A stretch of 64,000 nucleotides of DNA, taken from positions 1-64,000 of the forward strand of contig NZ_JACCFO010000001.1 of NCBI RefSeq assembly GCF_013410565.1. The letters run 5' to 3'. The translations under genes and the position numbers were made by a program. The DNA comes from Streptomonospora nanhaiensis (GTDB lineage: Bacteria; Actinomycetota; Actinomycetes; Streptosporangiales; Streptosporangiaceae). Positions 29,130-37,432 of this stretch are shown here, one piece after another (positions within the stretch are counted from its first letter, which is position 1; each line of letters starts with the position of its first letter). Under the pieces are notes generated by a model. That model saw nothing but the letters and a program-made list of their open reading frames with translations, was not told the origin of the DNA and made no database searches.

Positions 29130-30071
29130 GTGACTGACCTGGAGACTACTCCCCCGGGGACCGGCCAGGCGGAGCCGGCGGTCATACGCTCCTACGTCGC
29201 CATCGGCGACAGCCTGACCGAGGGACTGGACGACCCCGCGCCCGACGGCGGCTACCGGGGCTTCGCCGACCGACTGGCCGAACACCTCGGCGCCGCCGCG
29301 CCCGGCTTTTGCTACGCCAACCTCGCCGTGCGGGGGCGGCGCGTGCGGCACATCTTCGGCGAGCAGCTGGAGCAGACCCTGCGCTTCGCCCCCGACCTGG
29401 TCACCGTGCACGCGGGCGGCAACGACGTCCTGCGCCCCACGACCAACCTCGACACCCTGGCCGCCGAGTTCGAGGCGGGGGTGCGGCGGCTGCGCGACGC
29501 CGGGATCCGGGTCGTCATCCTGTCCGGCCACGACACCGGCTGGGTGCCGGTCCTGCGGGTCTACCGGGGCCGCATCGCGGTCTTCAGCATGCACCTGCGC
29601 GCCATCGCCGAGCGCACCGCCAGCGACATCGTCGACCTGTGGTCGCTGGGCGCCCTCAACGACCCCCGCGCCTGGAGCGTGGACCGGCTGCACTTCAACG
29701 CCGCCGGCCACGGGATCGTCGCCGCCCGCATCGCCGAACTGCTGGGGTGCCCCATGGGCCCCCGCGAACTGTGGGCGCGGCCCTGGGAGACCCCGCCGGA
29801 GCGGCTGCCGCGCATCCTGCGCCGCCGCGAGAACTGGCGCTGGGCCCGCCACCACCTGGTGCCCTGGCTGGGCCGGCGCGCCCTGGGCCGCTCCTCGGGC
29901 GACGGGCGGCTGCCCAAGCGCCCGGAGCTGGCCGAACTGGCGGGGCCCGCCGCCGGCCCCGAGGGAGCCGGGGCGGCGGAGGCCCTGGACGTCCCCGACA
30001 CGGTCGAGGCCCCCGAGGCGTTCACGGCCGCCGCCGAGCAGCGCCAGGCCGACCGGCTCGATCCGCGCTGA
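29130..30071 (+). CDS. SGNH/GDSL hydrolase
   Basis: A 313-residue esterase-fold protein. Block I is AIGDSLTEG (nucleophile Ser), block III is HAGGNDVLRP, and block V is VDRLHFNAAGH (Asp and His of the triad). No signal peptide, so it is probably cytoplasmic. The last ~80 residues are low-complexity. GTG 29130 (VTDLETTP) is chosen; TTG 29121 is a possible alternative. The substrate is unknown. Confidence 0.88.
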   Translation: MTDLETTPPGTGQAEPAVIRSYVAIGDSLTEGLDDPAPDGGYRGFADRLAEHLGAAAPGFCYANLAVRGRRVRHIFGEQLEQTLRFAPDLVTVHAGGNDVLRPTTNLDTLAAEFEAGVRRLRDAGIRVVILSGHDTGWVPVLRVYRGRIAVFSMHLRAIAERTASDIVDLWSLGALNDPRAWSVDRLHFNAAGHGIVAARIAELLGCPMGPRELWARPWETPPERLPRILRRRENWRWARHHLVPWLGRRALGRSSGDGRLPKRPELAELAGPAAGPEGAGAAEALDVPDTVEAPEAFTAAAEQRQADRLDPR

Positions 30072-30120
30072 GGCGAGCGGCGCGGCGCCCGCGGGCGGGC
30101 GGGGCCGTGCAGGGCCGGGG

Positions 30121-31389
30121 CTAGGCGGGGGAGTCGCCCGCGGCCAGGCTGCGGATCAGGTCGCCCACGTGCACGATCCCCGTGCACTGCCCGAACTCGT
30201 TGACCGTGATGAGGTCGTCGTAGACCCGGTCGCGCTCGGCGCCGGCCACCCGCAGCGCCGCCATCGCGCGGAAGGTGCGCGGGACCGTGCGCGGAGGGTC
30301 GGCCAGGCGGTGCGCCGGCCGCTTGGCGTGCAGCGCGTGGCCGTAGGGCCCGGTGACCGCCAGCAGGAACCGCGCGCGGTCGATCAGCGCGATCGGGCGC
30401 TCGCGGTGGTCGATCAGCACCACGCTGTTGAGGGCGGTGTCGGCGCTGAACGCCTCCAGCACCTCCTCGGCGGTGGCCTCCTTGGTCATGGCCACCGGCG
30501 GCAGCATGAACTCGGTGACGTAGGGTCCGGCGTCGTGGCCGGCGAACGCCGACTCCACCGAGGAGTCGGGCACCACGGCCACCCGGTCGCCCGGCGCCCA
30601 GCCGTCGTCGGCGAACAGCGGCCCCTGCGCCAGCCGCACCCCCGACTCCCGCAGCCGGTGCACCTGGCCGGGCGAGCGCACCCCGGCGGCCATCGGGAAC
30701 ACCCCGCTGCCGTGGCCGATGCGCGCCAGGCCGTCGATCAGCGCGGCGCGGCGCTGGTCGGAGGGCAGCCCGTCGACGATCTCGGGATCGATGCGCACCA
30801 GGAACGGGCGCGCCTCAAGCAGCAGGTCGGGCGCCACCGATGCGGTGCCGAACGCGCAGCGGAACCCCTGCTCGCGCAGCCGGGCCACCCCGCGCACCAG
30901 GTCGCCGCGGTGCGCCCGGGGCAGGTCGGCGCCCAGCATCAGGGTGACGTCGCGCGGGCGGCGGCCGCAGCGGCGCAGCGTCTCCTCGAACAGCTGGAAG
31001 GTCTCGGGGGAGGAGGCCACCGCCCACGCCGGGAGCGGCAGCACCAGCGGAAGCAGGGTCTCGTGCGCGGTGGCGCGGCGCACGAGCCGCGCCAGGCCGG
31101 CCGCCAGAATGGCGGGGTCGCGCGCCGCGGGGTCGTCGCCGTAGCGCACATGGGCGTCGACGGCCAGCACGGCGCCGGAGTCGAGGTCGACAATCGGGCG
31201 GAAGATCAGCACGTCGTCCGGTGCGCCACCTGGAGTGGGGGTCCAGCCGCCACCGCTGCTCACATGTGCTCCGGTCGACGCCACAGACGGAACAGACACA
31301 TGCACCATCATCACCGAGGCGGCGGCTGCTGTCAGTGACGAAGGCCCGGAATTAACAGGGTTTTCGCTGACATGAATGAGCGCGTTCAT
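30121..31389 (-). CDS. Degenerate EAL-domain protein with CBS-like C-terminus
   Basis: A 422-residue protein. After a ~55-residue unstructured N-terminus, residues ~60-290 follow the EAL barrel (FRPIVDLDSGAVLAVDAHVRYGD; later VRIDPEIVDGL and RLAQGPLFADDG), but the signature EAL is DAH and the DDFG-like motif is missing, so c-di-GMP hydrolysis is unlikely. Residues ~300-420 look like a CBS pair (MTKEATAEEVLEAF; SVVLIDHRERPIALIDR). It may bind a nucleotide as a sensor (inference). ATG 31389 has a poor ribosome site; METs ~27 codons inside are alternatives. Confidence 0.75.
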   Translation of the reverse strand: MNALIHVSENPVNSGPSSLTAAAASVMMVHVSVPSVASTGAHVSSGGGWTPTPGGAPDDVLIFRPIVDLDSGAVLAVDAHVRYGDDPAARDPAILAAGLARLVRRATAHETLLPLVLPLPAWAVASSPETFQLFEETLRRCGRRPRDVTLMLGADLPRAHRGDLVRGVARLREQGFRCAFGTASVAPDLLLEARPFLVRIDPEIVDGLPSDQRRAALIDGLARIGHGSGVFPMAAGVRSPGQVHRLRESGVRLAQGPLFADDGWAPGDRVAVVPDSSVESAFAGHDAGPYVTEFMLPPVAMTKEATAEEVLEAFSADTALNSVVLIDHRERPIALIDRARFLLAVTGPYGHALHAKRPAHRLADPPRTVPRTFRAMAALRVAGAERDRVYDDLITVNEFGQCTGIVHVGDLIRSLAAGDSPA

Positions 31390-31546
31390 TTTTCGTGACC
31401 GCTTCGGCGGTGCGGCGGCACGGTGCGTATCAAAGCGCGCGGCGCTGATCAGCGGAGAAGCCGGGGCCCCGACCGGGCCGGGGGAGGGGCCGGGCGATCC
31501 TACATCCGAGACGCCTCGGCGCGCACCCCCTGGCCTGGGGCGCCGC

Positions 31547-31623
31547 ACACGGGGCGCACACGGCGCGACCGCCGTCGCGCGCGGCGACGGCGGTCGCGCC
31601 GTGTGCGGTGTGTCCCCCCGTGT
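31547..31623. terminator. Very long hairpin, probably the displaced fab operon terminator
   Basis: A perfect 24-bp stem (31555-31578 with 31584-31607) with a 5-base loop, extended by an outer 8-bp stem (31547-31554 with 31616-31623). It lies just outside the IS982-like element. If both insertion sequences were removed it would sit about 25 bases after the fabF stop codon, so it most likely terminated the fabD-H-acpP-fabF transcript. Confidence 0.7.
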
Positions 31624-31650
31624 CGAGCTGTGTCGTGCCCTCGCGCCTAG

Positions 31651-32645
31651 ATCGTTGATGGGGAATTGGTGCCCTGGTCAGTGGTCGTAAGCGATCAATG
31701 ACCGCTTGACCGGGGCCCCGATCAGCCAGTTGTGCCAGATCGCGGCGTTGAGCGCGCACACCCGCTGGCAGGTGCGCGCCCACAGGCCCTCGGTGGTGCG
31801 GGCGGCGTGGCGCTCCAGGCCGAGCTGGTTCTTCAGCGTCCAGATGACGGCCTCGATCCGCTGGCGCAGCCGGGAGGGGAACACCTTCACCTCGGGTTCG
31901 GGCTCGTCCTGGCGGACCGGGCGGATGAGCAGATGGCCCACCTCCTCCGCGGCGGTCTCGATGCCGGCTCCGGCGAAGCCCTTGTCACATACGATCGGCA
32001 CTGGCCCTGGGCCGGGGGCGCAGTCGTGGACGTGGAGCAGGTGCAGGGCCTGCTTGCGTTCGTCCAGCTCCTTGGGGTGGGCCAGGGAGAAGGCGGTGAC
32101 GGCCCCCTCAGCGGTGGTGATGAGCATGAGCTTGGCGCCCCAGTAGAAGGCGTGGTGGGACTTGTCCATCCCGTACCCGGCGATCTCACCCAGGCCGGAG
32201 CGGTTGACGGTGACGCGGGAGGCGCCGCAGCGCACCGGGGTGCCGTCCATCAGCCGCAGGCGCTCCCACCAGGTGGGCACGGCCCGGGCCAGCCACCTCG
32301 CTGCTGTGAGCAGGGCCGGTCCCAGATCGCGCAGGTGGCGGTTGTACTCGGACTGGCCGGGCAAGCGGGGGAAGAGGTGGCCGATACGGGCGGGGGCAGC
32401 GCGCATCCAGTGACGTTCGGAGTCATGGCGCAGCAGGACCTGGGCCACCGCGACGCAGACGAGTTCGGCGTCGGTGAGAAGCCGGTTGGGGCCGCGTTTG
32501 ACGGGTTGTTCGCGCGAAGGCAGGACGTGGTCGTCCAGGTGGACGTAGAGTGCGGTCAGAAGGGCGTCAAGGTTGGTCGTCACACACCGATCCTCGACGC
32601 CCTTCGCCATGTCCGCAGGAGATTCAGAAAACCCCCATCAACGAT
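31651..32645 (-). mobile_element. IS982-family insertion sequence
   Basis: A 995-bp element with perfect 13-bp terminal inverted repeats (ATCGTTGATGGGG at 31651-31663 and its complement at 32633-32645). CTAG flanks it on both sides (31647-31650 and 32646-32649); if CTAG is target duplication, 13 bp is the true repeat length. It carries one intact transposase gene and abuts the next element. Confidence 0.88.
31678..32610 (-). CDS. IS982-family transposase
   Basis: A 310-residue DDE transposase, apparently intact. Family features: GQSEYNRHLRDLGP, the first Asp in LMDGTPVRCGASR, SHHAFYWGAKLMLITT, the second Asp in IVCDKGFAGAG, and the C-terminal ERHAARTTEGLW ... RSLIAYDH. It nearly fills the element. 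The start ATG 32610 could also be a GTG nine codons inside. Confidence 0.9.
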   Translation of the reverse strand: MAKGVEDRCVTTNLDALLTALYVHLDDHVLPSREQPVKRGPNRLLTDAELVCVAVAQVLLRHDSERHWMRAAPARIGHLFPRLPGQSEYNRHLRDLGPALLTAARWLARAVPTWWERLRLMDGTPVRCGASRVTVNRSGLGEIAGYGMDKSHHAFYWGAKLMLITTAEGAVTAFSLAHPKELDERKQALHLLHVHDCAPGPGPVPIVCDKGFAGAGIETAAEEVGHLLIRPVRQDEPEPEVKVFPSRLRQRIEAVIWTLKNQLGLERHAARTTEGLWARTCQRVCALNAAIWHNWLIGAPVKRSLIAYDH

Positions 32646-32649
32646 CTAG

Positions 32650-33576
32650 GGCGTGTTTTGTGGAATGGCTGCGGGCAGCAGCGAGGCACTGATACTCCTC
32701 ATAGCGTGGTTCGACGACACGAGATCACCGACACCGCCTGGGAGCAGATCGCCCCGCTGCTGCCCGCAAACCGCGGACGCGGCGGCCGCTGGGCCGACCA
32801 CCGCACCATGCTCAACGGCATGCTCTACAAACTCGCCACCGGATGCCCCTGGCGCGACCTGCCCCAACGCTACGGCCCCTGGCAAAGCGTCTACGGCCGC
32901 TACCGCCGCTGGGCCGCCGACGGCACCTTCGACGCGATCTGGTCCCACGTCCAGACACGCCAGGACGCCGTGGGCCGCATCCACTGGCAGGTCAGCATCG
33001 ACTCCACCGCCGTGCGCGCCCACGCCCACGCCGCCGGCGCCCGAAAAAAGGGACCTCGGCCCAGACAAAGGCCGCACAAGCCCTGGGACGCTCGCGGGGC
33101 GGGCTGACCACCAAGATCCACCTGGCCGCCGACGGGCGGGGCCTGCCCCTGGCCCTCCTGCTCAGCCCGGGCAACGTCAACGACTGCACCATGGCCCCCC
33201 TGCTGCTGGCCGCGATCAGGGTGCCCCGCAGCGGGCGGGGGCGCCCCCGCACCCGCCCCGACGGGCTGATCGCCGACAAGGCCTACTCCCTGCGGGCTCT
33301 GCGGCGGCTTCTGCGCCGGCGCAGGATCAGGTGCACGATCCCCCAGCGGGCCGACCAGAAGGCCAACCGCGCGGCGCGCGGCGGTCGGGGCGGGCGGCCG
33401 CCGGCCTTTGACCGGGGGCTCTACCGGCAGCGCAACGTGGTCGAGCGCTGCATCGGCCGGTTGAAGCACTACCGGGCGATCGCGACACGCTTCGACAAGC
33501 TCGCCGCCCACTACCGGGCCGGGATCGTGCTGGTCAGCGTGATGCTCTGGCTCAACCACGACCCACAAAACACGCC
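32650..33576 (+). mobile_element. IS5-family insertion sequence (IS427-like)
   Basis: A 927-bp element with perfect 14-bp inverted repeats (GGCGTGTTTTGTGG at 32650-32663 and its complement at 33563-33576). CTAG lies at both outer edges (32646-32649; 33577-33580), the left copy being shared with the IS982-like element. The transposase is split over two frames joined by a slippery site. Confidence 0.88.
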
Positions 33577-33580
33577 CTAG
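32706..33580 (+). CDS. IS5-family transposase made by -1 frameshifting
   Basis: The first frame starts at GTG 32706 (VVRRHEITDTAWEQIAPLLP, zinc-less HTH domain, CPWRDLPQRYGPWQSVYGRY) and on its own ends at 33107; it includes the first catalytic Asp (SIDSTAVRAH). The second frame, entered at 33044-33050, gives TKIHLAADGRGLP, the second Asp (LIADKAY) and the catalytic Glu (NVVERCIGRLKHYRAIATR), ending at TAG 33578-33580. A -1 shift on A_AAA_AAG joins them into one DDE transposase of about 291 residues. The final stop codon lies in the CTAG target site. Confidence 0.85.
33044..33050 (+). promoter_or_regulatory. Slippery heptamer for -1 ribosomal frameshifting
   Basis: AAAAAAG reads as A_AAA_AAG in the first transposase frame, the classic -1 slippery sequence. 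After the shift the next codon is GGG at 33050, which enters the second transposase frame exactly. GC-rich sequence downstream could supply a stimulatory stem. Confidence 0.85.
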
Positions 33581-34815
33581 GGGCGGCGGAACGCCACGGC
33601 GATGTTGTGGCCGCCGAACCCGAAGGACTCGTTGATGGCCGCCACCGCGTCGGCGGGCAGGTCGCGCGGCTTGTCGCGCACGATGTCCACCTGGACCGCG
33701 GGGTCCAGCTCCTCGATGTTGATGGTCGGCGGGATCCGGCCCTCGTGCAGGGCGAGCACGGTCGCGATGGACTCCACGGCCCCGGCGCCGCCCAGCAGGT
33801 GGCCGGTCATCGACTTGGTCGAGGTGACCGCCACGCGGTCGGCGGCGGAGTCGCCCAGCGCCGCCCGGATGGCCACGGTCTCGCCGACGTCGCCGGCCGG
33901 GGTGGAGGTGGCGTGCGCGTTGACGTGGGCGATGTCGGAGGGGCGCAGCCCCGCGTCGGCCAGCACCGAGGTGATGGCGCGGGCCTGCCCGGTGCCCTCG
34001 GGGTCGGGCAGCACGATGTCGTGGGCGTCGTCGGAGTAGCCCGCCCCGGCGGCAACGGCGTAGACCCGGGCGCCGCGGGCGGCCGCGTGCTCGGCGGACT
34101 CCAGCACGACCATGCCGGCGCCCTCGCTCATGACGAAGCCGTCGCGGTTGGCGTCCCAGGGCCGCGAGGCGGTCTTGGGGTCGTCGTTGCGGGTCGACAG
34201 CGCCCGCATCGAGGCGAACGCGGCGATGTTGAGCGGGTGGATGGCGGCCTCGACGCCGCCGGCGATCACCATGTCGGCGCGGCCGCTGCGGATCATGTCG
34301 ATGGCGTCGGCGATCGCCTCGGCGCTGGAGGCGCAGGCGCTCACCGGCGCGTGCGCGCCGGCGCGGGCGGTGAACTCCAGCGCGACGGCGGCGGCCGGGC
34401 CGTTGGGCATCAGCATCGGCACGGTGAACGGCGACACCCGCTTCCAGCCGCGTTCGCGGAAGGTGTCGTACTGCTCCAGCACGGTCAGGATGCCGCCGAT
34501 GCCGCTGGAGACGACCGCGCCCAGGCGGACGGGGTCGACCTCGGGGGCGCCGGCGTCCTGCCAAGCCTCCTGGGCGGCGATCAGCGCGAACTGCTGGGTG
34601 CGGTCCAGGCGGCGCAGCCGCTGGCGCGGCAGCAGCTCGCTGGGCTCCACCGCGATGCGGCCGGCGAAGTGGACCGGCAGGTCGGCGACCCAGTCCTCCT
34701 GCAGCGTGTCGATACCGGACCGGCCTTCGAGGAGTGCGGACCAGGTCGTGGCGACGTCACCTCCCAGGGGGGTGGTGGCGCCGAGTCCCGTGACGACGAC
34801 TTCGGTGGTACTCAT
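33577..34815 (-). CDS. fabF: Beta-ketoacyl-ACP synthase II
   Basis: The 412-residue condensing enzyme for fatty acid elongation. The active Cys is in VSACASSAEAIADA; the two histidines are in NAHATSTPAGD and SMTGHLLGGAG; the C-terminal NESFGFGGHNIAVAFRRP is complete. It is last in fabD-fabH-acpP-fabF. Its TAG stop lies in the CTAG at the edge of the IS5-like element; the protein looks full length, so the insertions spared the coding sequence but separated the gene from its terminator. Confidence 0.96.
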   Translation of the reverse strand: MSTTEVVVTGLGATTPLGGDVATTWSALLEGRSGIDTLQEDWVADLPVHFAGRIAVEPSELLPRQRLRRLDRTQQFALIAAQEAWQDAGAPEVDPVRLGAVVSSGIGGILTVLEQYDTFRERGWKRVSPFTVPMLMPNGPAAAVALEFTARAGAHAPVSACASSAEAIADAIDMIRSGRADMVIAGGVEAAIHPLNIAAFASMRALSTRNDDPKTASRPWDANRDGFVMSEGAGMVVLESAEHAAARGARVYAVAAGAGYSDDAHDIVLPDPEGTGQARAITSVLADAGLRPSDIAHVNAHATSTPAGDVGETVAIRAALGDSAADRVAVTSTKSMTGHLLGGAGAVESIATVLALHEGRIPPTINIEELDPAVQVDIVRDKPRDLPADAVAAINESFGFGGHNIAVAFRRP

Positions 34816-34906
34816 CGGCCTGATCGCCCTTCTCTCGGATGAGTCGAACCCCCGTCCGGATCGCGGACGGGGAAGGTCGGGTGGACGCGCGGTTCGCGCT
34901 GGGGAG

Positions 34907-34931
34907 GCCCGCCGGCGCCCGGCCGGCGGGC
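34907..34931. terminator. Hairpin between acpP and fabF
   Basis: A perfect 10-bp stem with a 5-base loop lies 8 bases after the acpP stop. It could partly stop or stabilise transcripts so that acpP RNA exceeds fabF RNA, fitting the high demand for ACP (inference). Confidence 0.55.
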
Positions 34932-34938
34932 GCCCGGC

Positions 34939-35181
34939 CTACTTCTGGATGAAGTTGACGACGTCCTGGACCGTCTTGAGGTCTTTGAGCTGGTCGTCGG
35001 GGATCTCGACCCCGAACTTGTCCTGGGCGGCGACCGCGATCTCGACCATGGACAGGGAGTCGATGTCGAGGTCGTCCACGAAGCTCTTCTCCGGGGTGAC
35101 CTCGGCGGCCGGGACACCGGCGATCTCGTCGATGATCTCGCCGAGGCCGTCGAGGATCTCCTGCTCGGTGTGCTGCGCCAT
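34939..35181 (-). CDS. acpP: Acyl carrier protein
   Basis: An 80-residue type II ACP. The phosphopantetheine serine is Ser42 in DIDSLSMVEIA. Acidic helices II-III (VDDLDIDSLSMVE; VEIPDDQLKDL) are typical. It lies between fabH and fabF, and ATG 35181 has an AAAGGAG-type ribosome site. Confidence 0.97.
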   Translation of the reverse strand: MAQHTEQEILDGLGEIIDEIAGVPAAEVTPEKSFVDDLDIDSLSMVEIAVAAQDKFGVEIPDDQLKDLKTVQDVVNFIQK

Positions 35182-35261
35182 GTCGGGCTTTCTCCTTTGA
35201 GGTGGAACGTTGTCGGTCAGGGGCCGCGGGCACGCCGGTGGCGCCGGCGCACCGCGGGTGT

Positions 35262-36215
35262 CTAGGGGATCTCCAGCACCTGGGCCGAGTAGCTCAGGCC
35301 GGCGCCGAAGCCCATAACGAGCACGAGGCTCCCCGAGGGCAGCTCGCCGCGCCCGGCCATGCGCGCAAGGGCGAGGGGGATCGACGCGGACGAGGTGTTG
35401 CCCGCGGTGACAATATCGCGGGCGATGATCGCCTGCGGCGCGCCCAGCTTGCGCGCGATGGACTCGATGATGCGCAGGTTGGCCTGGTGCGGGACGAACG
35501 CGTGGAGGTCGGTGGGCGCCACGCCCGCGCGGCGCAGGGCCTCCTCGGCCACCTTGTTCAGCTCGGTGGTGGCCCACCGGAAGACCGCCTGGCCCTCCTG
35601 GTAGAGGTACTTGCCCTCGCGCAGGTGGATGTTCTCGGCGCGCTCGCCGGAGCTGCCCCACACCACCGGGCCGATGCCGGGGGTCTCGGCCGCCGACACC
35701 ACCGCCGCGCCCGCGCCGTCGGCGAAGATCACGCAGGTGGAGCGGTCGTCCCAGTCGATCCACTCCGAGAGCTTCTCCGAGCCGATGACCAGGGCGTTGC
35801 GCGAGGACCCGCTGCGGATGGCGTCGTTGGCCAGGCCCAGGGCGTAGCTGAACCCCGCGCAGGCGGCGTTGACGTCGAAGGCGCCGGGCGCGGTGACCCC
35901 CAGGCGCGCGGCCACCCGCGCCGCCGCGTTGGGGATCTGCTCGGTCAGCGTGCACGTGGCGACGATCACCAGGTCGATGTCGTCGGGGGAGAGGCCGGCG
36001 TCGGCCAGCGCCTTGCCGCCCGCCGCGACCGCCATGCTCACCACGGTGTCCTCGGGGCCCGCGATGCGGCGCTCCTTGATGCCGACGCGGGTCTGGATCC
36101 ACTCGTCGGAGGTGTCCACCCGCTTGGCGAGGTCGTCGTTGGTGACCACGTTGCTGGGCTGGTACTCGCCGAGGCCGACGATGCGCGCGCCGGCGGCCGA
36201 GGGGGCGATGTTCAT
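35262..36215 (-). CDS. fabH: Beta-ketoacyl-ACP synthase III
   Basis: A 317-residue initiator of fatty acid synthesis that condenses a short acyl-CoA with malonyl-ACP. The catalytic Cys is in NAACAGFSYAL, His in FVPHQANLRIIE and Asn in TAGNTSSASIPLAL. The TSDEWIQTRVGIKERRI start is typical. Its ATG shares a base with the fabD stop (TGATG). Actinomycete FabH often accepts branched starters; specificity was not deduced here. Confidence 0.96.
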   Translation of the reverse strand: MNIAPSAAGARIVGLGEYQPSNVVTNDDLAKRVDTSDEWIQTRVGIKERRIAGPEDTVVSMAVAAGGKALADAGLSPDDIDLVIVATCTLTEQIPNAAARVAARLGVTAPGAFDVNAACAGFSYALGLANDAIRSGSSRNALVIGSEKLSEWIDWDDRSTCVIFADGAGAAVVSAAETPGIGPVVWGSSGERAENIHLREGKYLYQEGQAVFRWATTELNKVAEEALRRAGVAPTDLHAFVPHQANLRIIESIARKLGAPQAIIARDIVTAGNTSSASIPLALARMAGRGELPSGSLVLVMGFGAGLSYSAQVLEIP

Positions 36216-37174
36216 CAGGAGCGGCCTTCCGGTTCGGGTGCGGGGGTCCCGGCGTGCTCGGCGACGAGTTCGCGGGCGCGGTCGAGGTCCTCGGGGGTCT
36301 TGACCGCCAGGCGCTCCACGCCGGGCAGGGCCCGCTTGGCCAGGCCGGTCAGCGTGCCGGCGGGGGGCAGTTCGATCAGTGCGGTCACGCCCAGGCCGGC
36401 GAGGGTCTCGGTGACGGAGTCCCAGCGCACGGGGGCGCTGATCTGGGCCACCAGGCGGTCCAGGTACTCGGCGCCGCCGGAGACCACCGCGCCGTCGCGC
36501 ACCGACAGCAGCCGGGTGCGGGGGTCGGCGGGGGTGATGGTCTTGGCCAGGCGCGCCACCCGCTCCACGGCCGGGGCCATGTGGTGGGTGTGGAAGGCGC
36601 CGGCCACCGACAGCGGGCGCAGCCGGGTGCGCGCGGGCGGGTCGGCCGCCAGCGCGGCCAGCTGCTCCAGCGTGCCCGCGGCCACGATCTGCCCGGAGCC
36701 GTTGTCGTTGGCGGGGGTCAGCCCGTGGGACTCGATGGCGGCCAGCACCTCGGCGCGGTCGCCGCCCAGCACCGCGGTCATGCCGGTGGCGGTCTGGGCC
36801 GCCGCGTCGGCCATGGCCCGGCCGCGCTCGGCGACCAGCGCCAGCGCGTCCTCGGGGCGCAACACGCCGGCGACGCCGGCCGCGACCAGTTCGCCGACGC
36901 TGTGGCCGGCCACGGCGTCGATGGACTCGGGGGCGGCCGCGAGGTCGCCGAAGAGCGCGACGGTCGCCGCCAGGCCCGCGCCGACCAGCAGCGGCTGGGC
37001 GACGGCGGTGTCGCGGATCTCGTCGGCGTCGGCCGTGGTGCCGTAGCGCTTCAGGTCCAGTCCGACGACGTCGGACCAGCTCTCGAAGCGCTCGGACATG
37101 CCGGGGAGTTCGAGCCACGGGGCGAGGAATCCGGGGACCTGCGCGCCCTGGCCGGGAGCAACGATGACAAGCAC
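36215..37174 (-). CDS. fabD: Malonyl-CoA:ACP transacylase
   Basis: A 319-residue acyltransferase loading malonate onto ACP. The N-terminus is VLVIVAPGQGAQVPGFL, the nucleophile Ser is in GHSVGELVAAG, and the malonyl-type AFHTHHM carries the catalytic His. GTG 37174 follows AAGGTGG; longer frames upstream are noncoding. First gene of the fab operon; the divergent fasR-like gene starts 258 bases away. Confidence 0.95.
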   Translation of the reverse strand: MLVIVAPGQGAQVPGFLAPWLELPGMSERFESWSDVVGLDLKRYGTTADADEIRDTAVAQPLLVGAGLAATVALFGDLAAAPESIDAVAGHSVGELVAAGVAGVLRPEDALALVAERGRAMADAAAQTATGMTAVLGGDRAEVLAAIESHGLTPANDNGSGQIVAAGTLEQLAALAADPPARTRLRPLSVAGAFHTHHMAPAVERVARLAKTITPADPRTRLLSVRDGAVVSGGAEYLDRLVAQISAPVRWDSVTETLAGLGVTALIELPPAGTLTGLAKRALPGVERLAVKTPEDLDRARELVAEHAGTPAPEPEGRS

Positions 37175-37432
37175 GTCATCCACCTTGCCCTGTAGATCCC
37201 CACCAGCCGGATGAGGACCCGGACGAAAAAACAGGGCCTCGGTTTGTTGCCGTCCTACAATTTTGGGCAAACGAGCGGTGAAAAGCGCGATACACGTCAC
37301 ATCCGGGGCGCCCGGCGGCCGCGCGCGGCCCCGCGGGGCCGCGCCCCCGGCGCCGGGGCCGGTGCGGCCGGGCGGAGCTCCGGGCCGCCCCGGCGGCGCC
37401 CGCGCGCGCCGAGTGGTGCCACCCTAGGGAGC

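Noticed and set aside
34907-34931. End of operon after acpP
   Set aside because: fabF follows on the same strand in the canonical gene order, so the hairpin is more likely partial than a true operon end.
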